Assembly (NCBI GenBank): GCA_022448985.1
Contig: JAKVCR010000015.1
Span: 1 to 53,359, forward strand
Reading direction: 5' to 3'
Source of the DNA: Roseibacillus sp.
GTDB taxonomy: Bacteria; Verrucomicrobiota; Verrucomicrobiia; Verrucomicrobiales; Akkermansiaceae
DNA length: 53,359 nt
A model generated the notes under the pieces. That model did not search any database and had not been told where the DNA came from. It saw only the letters and a program-made list of their open reading frames with translations. Below, one piece after another: positions 15,935 through 25,507 of this stretch (its first letter is position 1; every line of letters starts with the position of its first letter). The translations under genes were made by a program, and so were the position numbers.

Positions 15935-17371
15935 TTACTCCGCATCACGGATCATTTCCCATGCCCCGCCCACCCGCAGGACTGTCGCTTCCGCAAGATG
16001 AGGCCCGAGAATCTGTAGTCCAACTGGCAACTGACGTCCTTCCCGCTCCACGGTCCCACATGGAACGCTGAGACCGGGAATCCCTGCCAGGTTTGCGCTG
16101 ATAGTATAAATGTCGGCAAGATAGTCCTGAAGGGGGTCATCGGCAAACTCGCCGATCCTGCGGGCAGGAGCGGGACTTACCGGCCCTACCACTGCATCCA
16201 CCTGCCGGAAAGCCTCCCGGTATTCCTGCTGGATCAGGGTCCGGGCTTTCTGAGCCCTCAGATAGTATTTCCCGCTATAACCGGAACTGAGGACATAAGT
16301 GCCAAGAATAATGCGTCGTTTCACCTCCGGACCGAAGCCTCGGGCCCGGCTGCCACGGTACATCGCGATTACCCCTCCACCATCGTCAATCCGATTTCCA
16401 TATCGCACCCCATCGTAACGGCTGAGGTTGGACGAGGCCTCCGCTGGAGCCAGGATATAATAAGTCGCTACCGAAAATGAAGTTGAAGGCAACGAGATTT
16501 CGATCAACTCGGCTCCCTCCGCTTCAAGTTTGCCCAGAGCTCCCTCGATGCGCTCGCGCACCTCCGGCTCCAGTCCCTCATCTGCAAAAAACTCCCGGGG
16601 GACACCCAGCTTCATTCCAGAAACTCCCTCCTGAAGTCCGGCAGTAAAGTCAGGAACATCCACATCCAGGCAGGTTGAATCCCGTTTGTCTCCACCTGCA
16701 CAAGCCTGAAGAAGCAGGGCCGCATCTTCCACTGTCTTGGTGAGGGGGCCAATCTGGTCCAGAGAGGATGCAAAGGCCACCAGTCCATAGCGGGAAACCC
16801 GTCCATAGGACGGCTTAAGCCCTACTACACCACAGTGGCTGGCAGGTTGCCGAATAGAACCCCCAGTATCCGACCCGAGTGCTGCCACGGCCATATCGGC
16901 AGCAACCACTGCTGCCGAACCGCCAGAAGAACCCCCGGGAATCCGATCATGATCGTGGGGATTGCGGGTTTGCTGGAGAGCCGAATTTTCAGTCGACGAT
17001 CCCATCGCAAACTCATCGAGATTGGTCCGGCCATAAAGAACCGCACCCGCCTCCTTGAGCCGGGCTGATACGGTAGCATCGTAGGGAGAGAGATACCCGT
17101 TCTCCAGGAACCGCGAGGCACAACTGCACGGATGATCCTCCGCATTGATATTGTCCTTCAGGGCAATCGGAATTCCTCCCAGCGGTTTTTCAATGTTGGC
17201 AGCCTCCGCATCCACCAGAGCCCTTTCGAAGTCGGAACTCAGATATCCGCCGATAGACTCATTCTCCGCCGAGATGGCAGTGGCCACGGACTCCACGATC
17301 TCGCGGGGAGTCGTCTCTCCCGCGAGGAGCATGCGCCGAAGAGTGGCAATGCTGTTGGTGGCGAGGTTCAC
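15935..17371 (-). CDS. gatA: Asp-tRNA(Asn)/Glu-tRNA(Gln) amidotransferase subunit A
   Basis: The 478-residue subunit releases ammonia from glutamine for transamidation of misacylated Glu-tRNA(Gln) or Asp-tRNA(Asn). The Ser-cis-Ser-Lys triad is visible: Lys in PIALKDNI, the cis-Ser in GGSSGGSAA, and the nucleophile in GSDTGGSIRQPA. The amidase signature is followed by GLKPSYGRVSRYG. It starts with GTG at 17371, 11 bp after gatC, in the conserved C-A order. gatB is not in the window and must be elsewhere. A tRNA-Gln gene in the same window (50143-50217) is one of the expected substrates of the complex. Confidence 0.97.
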   Translation of the reverse strand: MNLATNSIATLRRMLLAGETTPREIVESVATAISAENESIGGYLSSDFERALVDAEAANIEKPLGGIPIALKDNINAEDHPCSCASRFLENGYLSPYDATVSARLKEAGAVLYGRTNLDEFAMGSSTENSALQQTRNPHDHDRIPGGSSGGSAAVVAADMAVAALGSDTGGSIRQPASHCGVVGLKPSYGRVSRYGLVAFASSLDQIGPLTKTVEDAALLLQACAGGDKRDSTCLDVDVPDFTAGLQEGVSGMKLGVPREFFADEGLEPEVRERIEGALGKLEAEGAELIEISLPSTSFSVATYYILAPAEASSNLSRYDGVRYGNRIDDGGGVIAMYRGSRARGFGPEVKRRIILGTYVLSSGYSGKYYLRAQKARTLIQQEYREAFRQVDAVVGPVSPAPARRIGEFADDPLQDYLADIYTISANLAGIPGLSVPCGTVEREGRQLPVGLQILGPHLAEATVLRVGGAWEMIRDAE

Positions 17372-17382
17372 GATACCAAAAG

Positions 17383-17688
17383 CTAGGAATCCACCACCTT
17401 GGGGACTCGCACCTGGTCCATGGCCGTGTCCGGTGCATTGCGCAGGAACTGCTCACGAGCCAGACCCTGGCCCGCCTCATCTTCACGGAAACAATCAATT
17501 ACCGGGGCCGGATGCGCGGTTGGATCCACCCCTTCCACCTCAAGAGAAGAGAGGGTATCGACAAACGCAAGGATATCGCCCAGCTGCTTCTGAAACTGAG
17601 CAGTCTCCTCATCAGTGAGCTCCAACCGAGCCAGACTGGCTACATACCCGACGTCAATCTCCGGGGGCCCACTTTTGCTGTCGCTCAC
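17383..17688 (-). CDS. gatC: Asp/Glu-tRNA amidotransferase subunit C
   Basis: The 101-residue protein has the GatC pattern VGYVASLARLELTDEE near the N-terminus and the FVDTLSSLEVEGVDPTAHP belt region, ending with a helix and RVPKVVDS. GatC wraps the GatA-GatB interface and stabilises the complex. It begins with GTG (17686-17688), lies 11 bp upstream of gatA, and is preceded by a 94-bp gap that separates it from two membrane-protein genes on the same strand. Confidence 0.93.
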   Translation of the reverse strand: MSDSKSGPPEIDVGYVASLARLELTDEETAQFQKQLGDILAFVDTLSSLEVEGVDPTAHPAPVIDCFREDEAGQGLAREQFLRNAPDTAMDQVRVPKVVDS

Positions 17689-17782
17689 GCGCGGGATGTT
17701 CGGAGGAAAGCTCCAGGATTAAAGATTAAAGTTCACCCCTCACGCAGCGAGGCAAGGGAGGGCCCGGCATAAAGGGAAGACC

Positions 17783-18112
17783 CTATACCGCTTGCAGAAC
17801 TGAATAGATCCAGAAGGAGAGCATCAGGATGGCCGTGACGAGCAGCAAAAACAGGAATGCGCTCTTGGTCTGGTAGCGATGCTCATTACGAATCTCCCCC
17901 CGACTGAGCTGGGAGTAGAATTTGTGCTCCCGCCGACGGTCCTCAAGGTCGTCCGGCGGTGGCATGGTAGTGATCTCCTTCTCCATTTCACGTCGGATCC
18001 TCTCAGGAGCTCCTTCAATGAACTCCTCAAGCTCAGTGATACGCATGAGCAACTTTTCCTCACGGGAAGTGAGAGGGCAGTCAACCTTCGGCTTTTTACG
18101 GAAGAAACCCAT
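17783..18112 (-). CDS. Small tail-anchored membrane protein
   Basis: The 109-residue protein starts MGFFRKKPKVDCP and continues with a charged helix rich in Arg and Glu (about 20-80), and then a single C-terminal hydrophobic segment, FLFLLLVTAILMLSFWIY, at about 83-105. That is the topology of a tail-anchored inner-membrane protein with the bulk in the cytoplasm. It shares a TAATG junction (one-base overlap) with the upstream coiled-coil gene, so the two are co-translated. No family is recognised. Confidence 0.65.
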   Translation of the reverse strand: MGFFRKKPKVDCPLTSREEKLLMRITELEEFIEGAPERIRREMEKEITTMPPPDDLEDRRREHKFYSQLSRGEIRNEHRYQTKSAFLFLLLVTAILMLSFWIYSVLQAV

Positions 18113-18735
18113 TACTTGTAAAAGAGTATGGCAAGGGCAAGCGTGCCCAACACGAGCAGCGGCAGATTATAAGCGAGACCGGCCCGAAAATTGGCTCCAA
18201 AACCTTCTCCGGTGCGCGACCTGGCCCCAGAGGCGGGTTGACCGAACACTCCGCGGGTTCGCCCACCGGCAAAGTGAGCCACCGCGCTGTCGAATTCCTC
18301 TTCGGCCTGCTCCAGCATGCAGACGGCCCGGTTCAGTTCCGTATTGAACGTCTCGCGTTGCCAGCCTTCCGGTTCGACCTTCTCGATTCGAACAAGATGG
18401 GCCGCGAATGATTGCCTCGTCTGCTCAAGATCCTCCAACTCCTGACGCAATTCGAAAAGCTCCCGATCAATCGAGGTTACCGAACCCGAGAGGCGTTCGG
18501 TAAGCTCAATCTGGCCGTTTATAAAGTCTTCCTTCTGCTGGTTCAGATCGTCCATCTCGCACTTCTGACGCTCCAACTGTTCGCGTTGATGCTGAAGCAC
18601 CTCCAACTGTTGTTGCGCTTCCCGCAGCTGGCCCTCGAAATCCTCACTCTCAGACGAGGAGTAGGGGTCTGCATTCAGGTTCATCTGGGTCTCCTTCAAG
18701 CGGAGATGTTGGGTGTGTTCGGTTCCAGCAGCCAT
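18112..18735 (-). CDS. Coiled-coil protein with C-terminal membrane anchor
   Basis: The 207-residue protein has a polar N-terminus, a long heptad-rich coiled coil at about residues 30-115 (for example QQQLEVLQHQREQLERQK and LRQELEDLEQTRQSF), a second helix with EQAEEEFDSAVAHFAGG, a Gly/Arg-rich linker, and a final hydrophobic segment YNLPLLVLGTLALAILFYK. It should be anchored in the inner membrane by its C-terminus, like the gene product that follows it. The pair probably forms a complex; its role is unknown. An internal ATG at residue 18 is an alternative start. Confidence 0.65.
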   Translation of the reverse strand: MAAGTEHTQHLRLKETQMNLNADPYSSSESEDFEGQLREAQQQLEVLQHQREQLERQKCEMDDLNQQKEDFINGQIELTERLSGSVTSIDRELFELRQELEDLEQTRQSFAAHLVRIEKVEPEGWQRETFNTELNRAVCMLEQAEEEFDSAVAHFAGGRTRGVFGQPASGARSRTGEGFGANFRAGLAYNLPLLVLGTLALAILFYK

Positions 18736-19050
18736 AACGAGATGCCCCGGGTGAATTTAAAAGGGCAGGGGACGCCTTAGAAAATACCCAGAGGTGTTAT
18801 TTTTGGCTAGTAGATATTTTATATTTGTTAACTAAATTGGTCTGCTACCCCTTGTTTTAGTGCATTATGCACCTGCGTCCACGGGCAATGCGCGCCGGAG
18901 AACCAGTCCTTGTGTGGCCTCAAGATCCTATCGGACAAGCCTTGCCACTAGGTCCAGTGAACCGGGAAGCCGATACAAGGCCCCCGAAGCGCCTGCATCC
19001 ATCAGTTCAAGACCGCGCCCCGAATCTAGAGGGCAAATGCGGAATCTTTC
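18736..19050. other. Intergenic region downstream of leuB
   Basis: This 315-bp spacer lies between the end of leuB and the start of the coiled-coil gene, both on the minus strand. Its left part (18780-18845) is strikingly AT-rich for this genome (TTTATATTTGTTAACTAAAT) and probably holds the minus-strand promoter of the coiled-coil/gatCA group. A perfect 6-bp dyad GTGCAT-T-ATGCAC sits at 18860-18872. The right part contains no convincing gene on either strand. Confidence 0.5.
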
Positions 19051-20166
<1,116 letters not shown>

Positions 20167-20252
20167 TTAGCCTGTCTCCGCATGGAGGGAAATGGAATTC
20201 GCGCAGGATTTTATAGTCGAGTTTCGGCGATGATTCGACAGGCTCATGCAGA

Positions 20253-21230
20253 GTGGACATTCTCATCGATTTTATCTGGCTCCTGCTTGGCCTGATGCTC
20301 CTCTATCTTGGCGGGGAATGGCTCGTAAAGGGGGCCCGGGAAATTTCCCTCAAGATGGGCATCTCGCCCCTCGTGGTGGGCTTGACCGTGGTGGCGTTCG
20401 GAACGAGTGCCCCCGAGCTCCTCGTAAGCCTGCAAGCTAACCTGCAGAATCCGCCCAAGGGCGACATGGCTCTAGGGAACGTGGTTGGCTCTAATATCTG
20501 CAATATCGCTCTCATCCTCGGAATGGGTGCCGTAATTCGACCGATGGGGGTAGCTCTTCAGGTCTTGAAACGGGAAATGCCCTTCCTCCTTGTGATTTCC
20601 GCCGTCTTTGTGTGGTTGCTGCGTGATGGCTCGGTTAATCGCGTGGAGGGGATCGTGCTCTTTGCCGGAATAATCTGCTACGTGGGGATCAGTCTCAGGC
20701 AAGCCCGGAGGGAACCTCCAGGCCTTTCTCTCGATGCCCCCCCGGATGAGAAGGTGGAAACTGTGCGCCCAGAGAGAGGCGGCATCATGCTCCGTGATAT
20801 AGGGTTCATCCTGCTGGGTATCGGGGCCCTGGTTTACGGAGCTGACCGCCTTGTGCTGGGCGGCAGCAACATAGCGCGGGTACTCGGTGTCTCCGAGGCC
20901 ACGATTGCGTTAACCGTGGTGGCCTTTGGCACTTCGCTCCCCGAACTATCCACTTCAATCGTGGCGGCGGTTCGCAATCAGGGGGCCCTCATTATTGGCA
21001 ATGCGGTGGGCTCCTGCATTTTCAACATCCTGTGCGTGGTTGGATTGACCGCGACCGTCTCTCCCCTTGCACGGACGCCTGAGTTGCAGGACTGGGACCT
21101 CTCGGTAATGCTCGCTCTCACGGTCGCCCTCTTTGCCCTGGCCTGGATCCGCCGCACCCTTGCGCGCGGGGAGGGGGGCCTCCTGCTGGTCATTTATGCA
21201 GGCTACGTCTGCTACCTTGCCCTGCGCTGA
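20253..21230 (+). CDS. Calcium/sodium:proton exchanger of the CaCA family (YrbG-like)
   Basis: The 325-residue inner-membrane protein has about ten hydrophobic segments and two alpha repeats in inverted topology. Their signatures are VVAFGTSAPELLVSL (about residues 46-60) and VVAFGTSLPELSTSI (about 221-235), with acidic and Asn partners in GNVVGSNICNIALILG and GNAVGSCIFNILCVVG. These are the ion-binding GTS-x-PE and GN-x-VGSN motifs of K-independent Na/Ca exchangers. The start is GTG at 20253. It ends one base before the stop of the convergent membrane gene at 21231. The physiological ion is not decided by the sequence. Confidence 0.9.
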   Translation: MDILIDFIWLLLGLMLLYLGGEWLVKGAREISLKMGISPLVVGLTVVAFGTSAPELLVSLQANLQNPPKGDMALGNVVGSNICNIALILGMGAVIRPMGVALQVLKREMPFLLVISAVFVWLLRDGSVNRVEGIVLFAGIICYVGISLRQARREPPGLSLDAPPDEKVETVRPERGGIMLRDIGFILLGIGALVYGADRLVLGGSNIARVLGVSEATIALTVVAFGTSLPELSTSIVAAVRNQGALIIGNAVGSCIFNILCVVGLTATVSPLARTPELQDWDLSVMLALTVALFALAWIRRTLARGEGGLLLVIYAGYVCYLALR

Positions 21231-22139
21231 TCAGCTCTGGGATATTGCGATCTGCTCACTTTCGCGATCAGGCAGCAACTCGGGCTCCCTCTTTTCATCA
21301 AAGGCGGAAGTCACTTCTGCAAACTTATCGTCTTCATCCTCCTTTCGAACCGCTCGAACAGATGCGACCATGCGCCGGGTGGTGTCGAGAAACCACGATG
21401 CATCCCTCTCCGTGACCTCGTCGCGACTGTGCACCGCACGATTTCGAGCAATGCGGAGTTCGTGGAAAATGCCCACAAGGTTTTCCGGGATAATACCGGC
21501 ACGGGCCGCAATGGGGATGAGTTGATTGGCCCGGGTGCTGGAGACATGCACATTGTCGCTGAGGAGAGCTCGCTGCAATACGCTTTCAATACACCTATAA
21601 CCTTCGAGAGCCACCAGATCATAATGCCCGGCAACCATGAGTTCCTCCGCCCGTTGAAGGTGGCTCTTCGACTGGAAAGCAAGTCGATCGACAATGTCCT
21701 CCCGGTCCCTGCGGTTCATATGCGCAGATGCCAGCTTGGCGAGGAGAAGACCTGAACAAGCTGCTATGGTGGCAAGAGCGAGCTTGGAGATCTCCCCTGC
21801 AAGAGGAGAGCTTGAGATCCAGACCACGCCTTCAGCCACCTTGATCGAGAGCGCAACGATGGCAAAGACCGGTGGAAAGAGCAGGGAGATCGCGTAAAAG
21901 AGGTTTCCCACGCGGTGCGCAAGCCCGAGAGGGTTGTCGGTGATGAAATCGATCGCGTAGAAGTAGATCACACAGCTCAGCAGGCCGAGCATGAGGAAGT
22001 AAATCATCCGGAACTGCAGGACAGTCCCAAAGAAGGAGAAGCCCGCATCACCAAAATCCCGCACTGCAGTATGGATCGCGAAAAGGACTGCTACCAGAGC
22101 GAGGGCGAAGAGGATCTTGGCTTTGGCGAAATCACTCAC
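21231..22139 (-). CDS. Membrane protein with a cytoplasmic HEPN/DUF4145-like domain
   Basis: The 302-residue protein has four hydrophobic segments in its first 135 residues (for example AKILFALALVAVLFAI and FYAISLLFPPVFAIVALSI), then a helical soluble domain at about 145-260. That domain contains AEELMVAGHYDLVALEGYRCIESVLQRAL and ends in the block FHELRIARNRAVHS. The R-N-R-A-V-H segment matches the R-X4-H signature of HEPN domains, and the helix order resembles DUF4145. An acidic tail follows. HEPN proteins are often RNases or nucleotide-binding modules in defence and stress systems; whether this one is active is unknown. It lies alone, with a 200-bp upstream spacer. Confidence 0.6.
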   Translation of the reverse strand: MSDFAKAKILFALALVAVLFAIHTAVRDFGDAGFSFFGTVLQFRMIYFLMLGLLSCVIYFYAIDFITDNPLGLAHRVGNLFYAISLLFPPVFAIVALSIKVAEGVVWISSSPLAGEISKLALATIAACSGLLLAKLASAHMNRRDREDIVDRLAFQSKSHLQRAEELMVAGHYDLVALEGYRCIESVLQRALLSDNVHVSSTRANQLIPIAARAGIIPENLVGIFHELRIARNRAVHSRDEVTERDASWFLDTTRRMVASVRAVRKEDEDDKFAEVTSAFDEKREPELLPDRESEQIAISQS

Positions 22140-22340
22140 GGGAAGGGTGAACCAGTTCGTGGTTCCAAAGTAATACGATAACCAAAATAGTTTGGAAAGT
22201 CAAAATAGATGGCGGATTGCGTCGGTCACTCGCTAATCATCGGGACCCGAACCACTAGGCACCCGGATCATTGCAAGGGGCGGAAAAGCAACAGAGGGCG
22301 CATTCTAGGTCGCTTGGCCGAGTCTTGCCCCGCCCGGCCC

Positions 22341-23510
22341 CTACATCATTGACCATTCCAGTTCCTGGGCTTCCGGATAAAGAAACTCCTTGCCCTCGTA
22401 ATTCCGTAGCAGGGTATTCCGTTCATCACTGCGAACCACGTAGTCCGGGTTAAGAGGGATCTTTCCGCCTCCCCCGGGAGCATCGATCACAAACTGAGGA
22501 ATGGCATAACCGGTGGTATGGCCTCGCAATCCCTCGATGATTTCGAGCCCCGCTTTAATCGAGGTGCGGAGATGGGCAGAGCCCTTGATGAGATCGCACT
22601 GATAGAGGTAGTAGGGCTTAACCCGGCAGAGGAGGAGTTTGTGAACGAGCGCCCGTTGCACCTCCACGCTATCGTTGACTCCCTTGAGGAGGACGGACTG
22701 ATTGCCCAGCGGAATCCCGGCATCAGCCAGGCGCTCGAGACCTTCCCTGACTTCGGAAGTCAATTCGCGCGGATGGTTACAGTGGATCGAGATGAAGAGG
22801 GGGTGATACTTCTTCAGGATGTCACATAGATCCGAAGTGATCCGCTGGGGGAGAAAGACCGGTATGCGGCTGCCGATGCGAACAAACTGGATATGCTTGA
22901 TACTGCGCAAGCGGGAAAGGATTCGTTCCAGTCTCGCATCAGAGAGGAGCAGGGGATCCCCTCCGGACAAAAGAACATCACGAACCTTCGGGGTGTTCTC
23001 GAGATACTCAAAAGCTGCTTCCCACTGCGTCTCCAATTGCTGTTCGCCCGCACCTGATACCACCCTCGAACGAGTACAGTAACGGCAGTAGGACGCACAA
23101 CGATCTGTTACCAGGAAGAGGACGCGATCCGGGTAACGGTGTACAAGCCCCGGCACCGGCATGTGGCTGTCCTCGCCACAGGGATCAGTCATCTCCCGGG
23201 GGTCCTCAAAAGTTTCTTCAACCCGGGGAATAATCTGTCGGCGGACCGGGCAATCGGGATTGTCAGCCTCTATCAGGTTGAAATAGTGGGGGGTAACCGC
23301 GGAAGCCAGCTTCGTTCCAGTGAGCAGAACCCCCGAACGCTCCTCCGCGCTGAGTTCAAGGTGCTCCTCAATCCGCTCCAGACTCTGCACCCGGTTTTTA
23401 AGCTGCCAGCGGTAATCAGCCCATTGGGCTGGGGAAACATCCAGGGAGGACCAGTAGCCCGGCGCTGCCGAACTGAACCTGACTTCCGTATCGTAGTCGA
23501 AGGTGGCCAT
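22341..23510 (-). CDS. kamA: Lysine 2,3-aminomutase family radical SAM enzyme
   Basis: The 389-residue enzyme has the start YRWQLKNRVQSLERI typical of lysine 2,3-aminomutase, the radical SAM cluster motif CASYCRYC (CX3CX2C), the SAM-binding GGDPLLLSD, and the PLP-lysine region DAPGGGGKIPLNPDYVV. The reaction is L-lysine to beta-lysine. No beta-lysine acetyltransferase (ablB) is adjacent, so the product may serve in an osmolyte route encoded elsewhere or in another modification. The EpmB branch is shorter and lacks the long N-terminal helix seen here. ATG 23510 is preferred over the upstream start at 23549. It is divergent from the SufR-like regulator. Confidence 0.9.
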   Translation of the reverse strand: MATFDYDTEVRFSSAAPGYWSSLDVSPAQWADYRWQLKNRVQSLERIEEHLELSAEERSGVLLTGTKLASAVTPHYFNLIEADNPDCPVRRQIIPRVEETFEDPREMTDPCGEDSHMPVPGLVHRYPDRVLFLVTDRCASYCRYCTRSRVVSGAGEQQLETQWEAAFEYLENTPKVRDVLLSGGDPLLLSDARLERILSRLRSIKHIQFVRIGSRIPVFLPQRITSDLCDILKKYHPLFISIHCNHPRELTSEVREGLERLADAGIPLGNQSVLLKGVNDSVEVQRALVHKLLLCRVKPYYLYQCDLIKGSAHLRTSIKAGLEIIEGLRGHTTGYAIPQFVIDAPGGGGKIPLNPDYVVRSDERNTLLRNYEGKEFLYPEAQELEWSMM

Positions 23511-23556
23511 CAGAAGGGCCGAATCTAAGGGAGAAGTGAGCCTTGTCAAAAGTCGG

Positions 23557-23620
23557 TTGACAAAAAAACGGAAAACTTTACGGTTAAGCCATCTTAACTA
23601 TAGGAGGATAGAGTCTTAAC
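23557..23620 (+). promoter_or_regulatory. Operator/promoter between kamA and the SufR-like regulator
   Basis: A -35-like TTGACA occurs at 23557-23562. A perfect dyad GTTAAG-CCAT-CTTAAC lies at 23583-23598, where the -10 region would fall, and a third CTTAAC half-site lies at 23615-23620 just before the ATG at 23623. An AGGAGG at 23602-23607 may be the ribosome-binding site, although its 15-bp spacing is long. A dyad inside the promoter of a winged-helix regulator is what autoregulation predicts. Binding is inferred. Confidence 0.55.
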
Positions 23621-23622
23621 AC

Positions 23623-24372
23623 ATGTTTTCACAAGCACTGCGTGATATTGCACGCCCAACATATGCCGACATCCTGGAAGCGCTGAAACGATCAGACGGT
23701 ATGGCCGTCTCCGAATTGGCGAAAGAGCTCAAGATGAGCTACATGGGAGTCAAACAGCACTGCGTCAACCTTGAGAAGAAGGGTTACCTTAAAACCTGGA
23801 GGGTTCCTCGCACACAGGTTGGCCGTCCCGAAAAGCTCTATCGCCTTACCGAGGCCTGCAATGATCTCTTTCCTCAGGCTGGCACGTCACTCACCCTGAA
23901 TCTGCTCCAGGGAGTAAAACAACTCTATGGAGAGTCTGCTCCGGAGAAAATGCTGTTCCACCACTTTGAAGACCAGCGCCAGCGCTGGGGTGAGAGGATG
24001 AAGGGCATCTCTTCACTCGCGGAGAAGGCAACCAAACTCGCCGAGTTGCGGGACTCCGAGGGCTGCTTCAGTAAGTGCACCTACGAAGCAAATGAAGGAC
24101 TGCGGATTGAGGAATACCATCATCCCATGTCCCCGATCTATGAGGTCTATCCCAACGCGGTCCGCATGGAAGTGCAGATGATGGAGCAACTCCTGGGGAC
24201 GCGTATGGCCCGGAAGAATATTGATGCAGGCAAGGGTCGCGAACTGATTATCTATGATATCTCCTCGCTTGGATCTCCTGCAGAGCGCGGCGTCTTTAAC
24301 GGTGTCCAGGCCGACAGCAACCCTCGTGCGGTCGTGAACCCGGAGAAGGTGCCCACCTTTCTTGAGATGTAG
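23623..24372 (+). CDS. Winged-helix transcriptional regulator (SufR/ArsR-like)
   Basis: The 249-residue regulator has an N-terminal winged helix (residues 10-75: ILEALKRSDGMAVSELAKEL, then MSYMGVKQHCVNLEKKGYL and the wing RTQVGRPEKLYRLTE). This architecture matches SufR-type repressors, which sense an Fe-S cluster through C-terminal cysteines. Here a CX3C pair (SEGCFSKCTYE, about residues 148-155) is seen rather than the four-Cys pattern, so cluster binding is uncertain and another metal or redox signal is possible. The dyad just upstream is a likely autoregulatory site. kamA is divergent and may be a target. A strong terminator follows. Confidence 0.8.
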   Translation: MFSQALRDIARPTYADILEALKRSDGMAVSELAKELKMSYMGVKQHCVNLEKKGYLKTWRVPRTQVGRPEKLYRLTEACNDLFPQAGTSLTLNLLQGVKQLYGESAPEKMLFHHFEDQRQRWGERMKGISSLAEKATKLAELRDSEGCFSKCTYEANEGLRIEEYHHPMSPIYEVYPNAVRMEVQMMEQLLGTRMARKNIDAGKGRELIIYDISSLGSPAERGVFNGVQADSNPRAVVNPEKVPTFLEM

Positions 24373-24397
24373 GAGGCGGTTCCCTTCAGGTCCCCTT

Positions 24398-24430
24398 AAA
24401 CCCCGGGCAGCCTTGTCCGGGGTTTTTCTT
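24398..24430 (+). terminator. Rho-independent terminator after the SufR-like gene
   Basis: The stem AAACCCCGG (24398-24406) pairs perfectly with CCGGGGTTT (24417-24425) around a 10-base loop, and TTCTT follows, giving a T-rich exit. It lies 26 bp after the regulator stop. Because the left arm starts with an A-run, it can also stop transcription of the convergent nucleotidyltransferase gene coming from the other side. Confidence 0.85.
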
Positions 24431-24478
24431 TGCCCTGTCCCGCTTGGGATAATCCTCTCCGGTTCCCAGGGGATTTCC

Positions 24479-25387
24479 TTAGGTGAGGGGGGACGGGTAT
24501 TCCCCTGCGCTAACGAGTTTCCCGATGGTTTCAACAGCCTGCGCCTTGTCTTCACGATGTGTCACGCCGAACCAGTCTCCTCGGGAGGCGAGGACACGGC
24601 AGGAAGCCTGTCCATTCTTCAGGAGTCCATCTACTGCCGTCGGGATATGCCACTCTGCAGTGACAGGGTCAGCGCAGGACTCCAGGAAGGAAAGAAGGCT
24701 CTCTTCCAGTTGGGTGAACAAATTCGGCGTAAACCCCCAGAAATTCATGGAGACAAGAGCGTCCTCAGTGAGTTCGCGCTCCGAGCCGTCCGCCGTAAAT
24801 CCCAGGACCCGGCCATCCTCCTGGCGACCGATCCCTCCTATTTCCTCAACATCCTGCAGGAGGCCTTCGCTGTGGGAGGTTACTCCACGGTTCACCCCTC
24901 CATGCTCAGAAAGAGTAGCGCCCAAGTGATAAGCCACGAGGCAATACGAGGGTGGACGATCAGTCCGCATATGGGACAGGAAGGTGGCCGCCTGGGTGTA
25001 AGCGTCCCTTCCATAGAAATCATCGGCGTTAATGACAGCGAAGGGACCACTTACTGCGTGGCGGGCAGCATATACAGCATGAGCGGTTCCCCAGGGTTTT
25101 ATTCGATCATCGGGAGTCTCAAATCCCGCCGGAACATCATCAAGGCGCTGAAAAGCGTAGGCAACTTCTACCCGGTCGCTGAACCGCTCGCCAATGCTCG
25201 TCCGGAAAGCCTCCTCGAATTCATCCCGGATCACAAAGACTACTCTCCTGAAACCACAGAAAATGGCGTCGTAGAGGGAATAGTCGAGAATTGTCTCCTC
25301 ATGGGGACCCATCGGAGCCATCTGTTTAAGACCGCCATAGCGACTCCCCATGCCAGCGGCGAGGACAAGCAGAGTGGGTTCTTGCAT
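24479..25387 (-). CDS. Sugar-nucleotide-type nucleotidyltransferase
   Basis: The 302-residue protein has the NTP-transferase start LLVLAAGMGSRYGGLKQMAP (GxGxR-x-G-G-x-K), the sugar-phosphate/nucleotide segment PWGTAHAVYAAR, and the metal-binding Asp in FAVINADDFYG. It therefore activates a sugar or alcohol phosphate with an NTP. The exact substrate is not evident; Verrucomicrobia and Bacteroidetes have uncharacterised relatives of this length. No cell-wall or capsule genes are adjacent. It is convergent with the SufR-like gene and divergent from the dehydrogenase operon. Confidence 0.8.
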   Translation of the reverse strand: MQEPTLLVLAAGMGSRYGGLKQMAPMGPHEETILDYSLYDAIFCGFRRVVFVIRDEFEEAFRTSIGERFSDRVEVAYAFQRLDDVPAGFETPDDRIKPWGTAHAVYAARHAVSGPFAVINADDFYGRDAYTQAATFLSHMRTDRPPSYCLVAYHLGATLSEHGGVNRGVTSHSEGLLQDVEEIGGIGRQEDGRVLGFTADGSERELTEDALVSMNFWGFTPNLFTQLEESLLSFLESCADPVTAEWHIPTAVDGLLKNGQASCRVLASRGDWFGVTHREDKAQAVETIGKLVSAGEYPSPLT

Positions 25388-25507
25388 ACTGAATTCGATG
25401 CGGTTTTAGGGGGGTGATGCAGGAACATGCAACGGGAATTTCCCGGCGGCCATTGAGGTGGGGGAAAACACGTTGCGAATCGGCACCCGCGACCCTTAGA
25501 GTGCGGC

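Noticed and set aside
18860..18872. Perfect dyad GTGCAT-T-ATGCAC as a regulator site or terminator
   Set aside because: Thirteen bases with no T-run, no repeat elsewhere in the window and no clear promoter next to it; a dyad this short can occur by chance.
24362..25417. A long plus-strand frame of 351 codons opposite the nucleotidyltransferase gene
   Set aside because: It is antisense to a clear nucleotidyltransferase with all its motifs. The frame has no recognisable domain and begins at the end of another gene.
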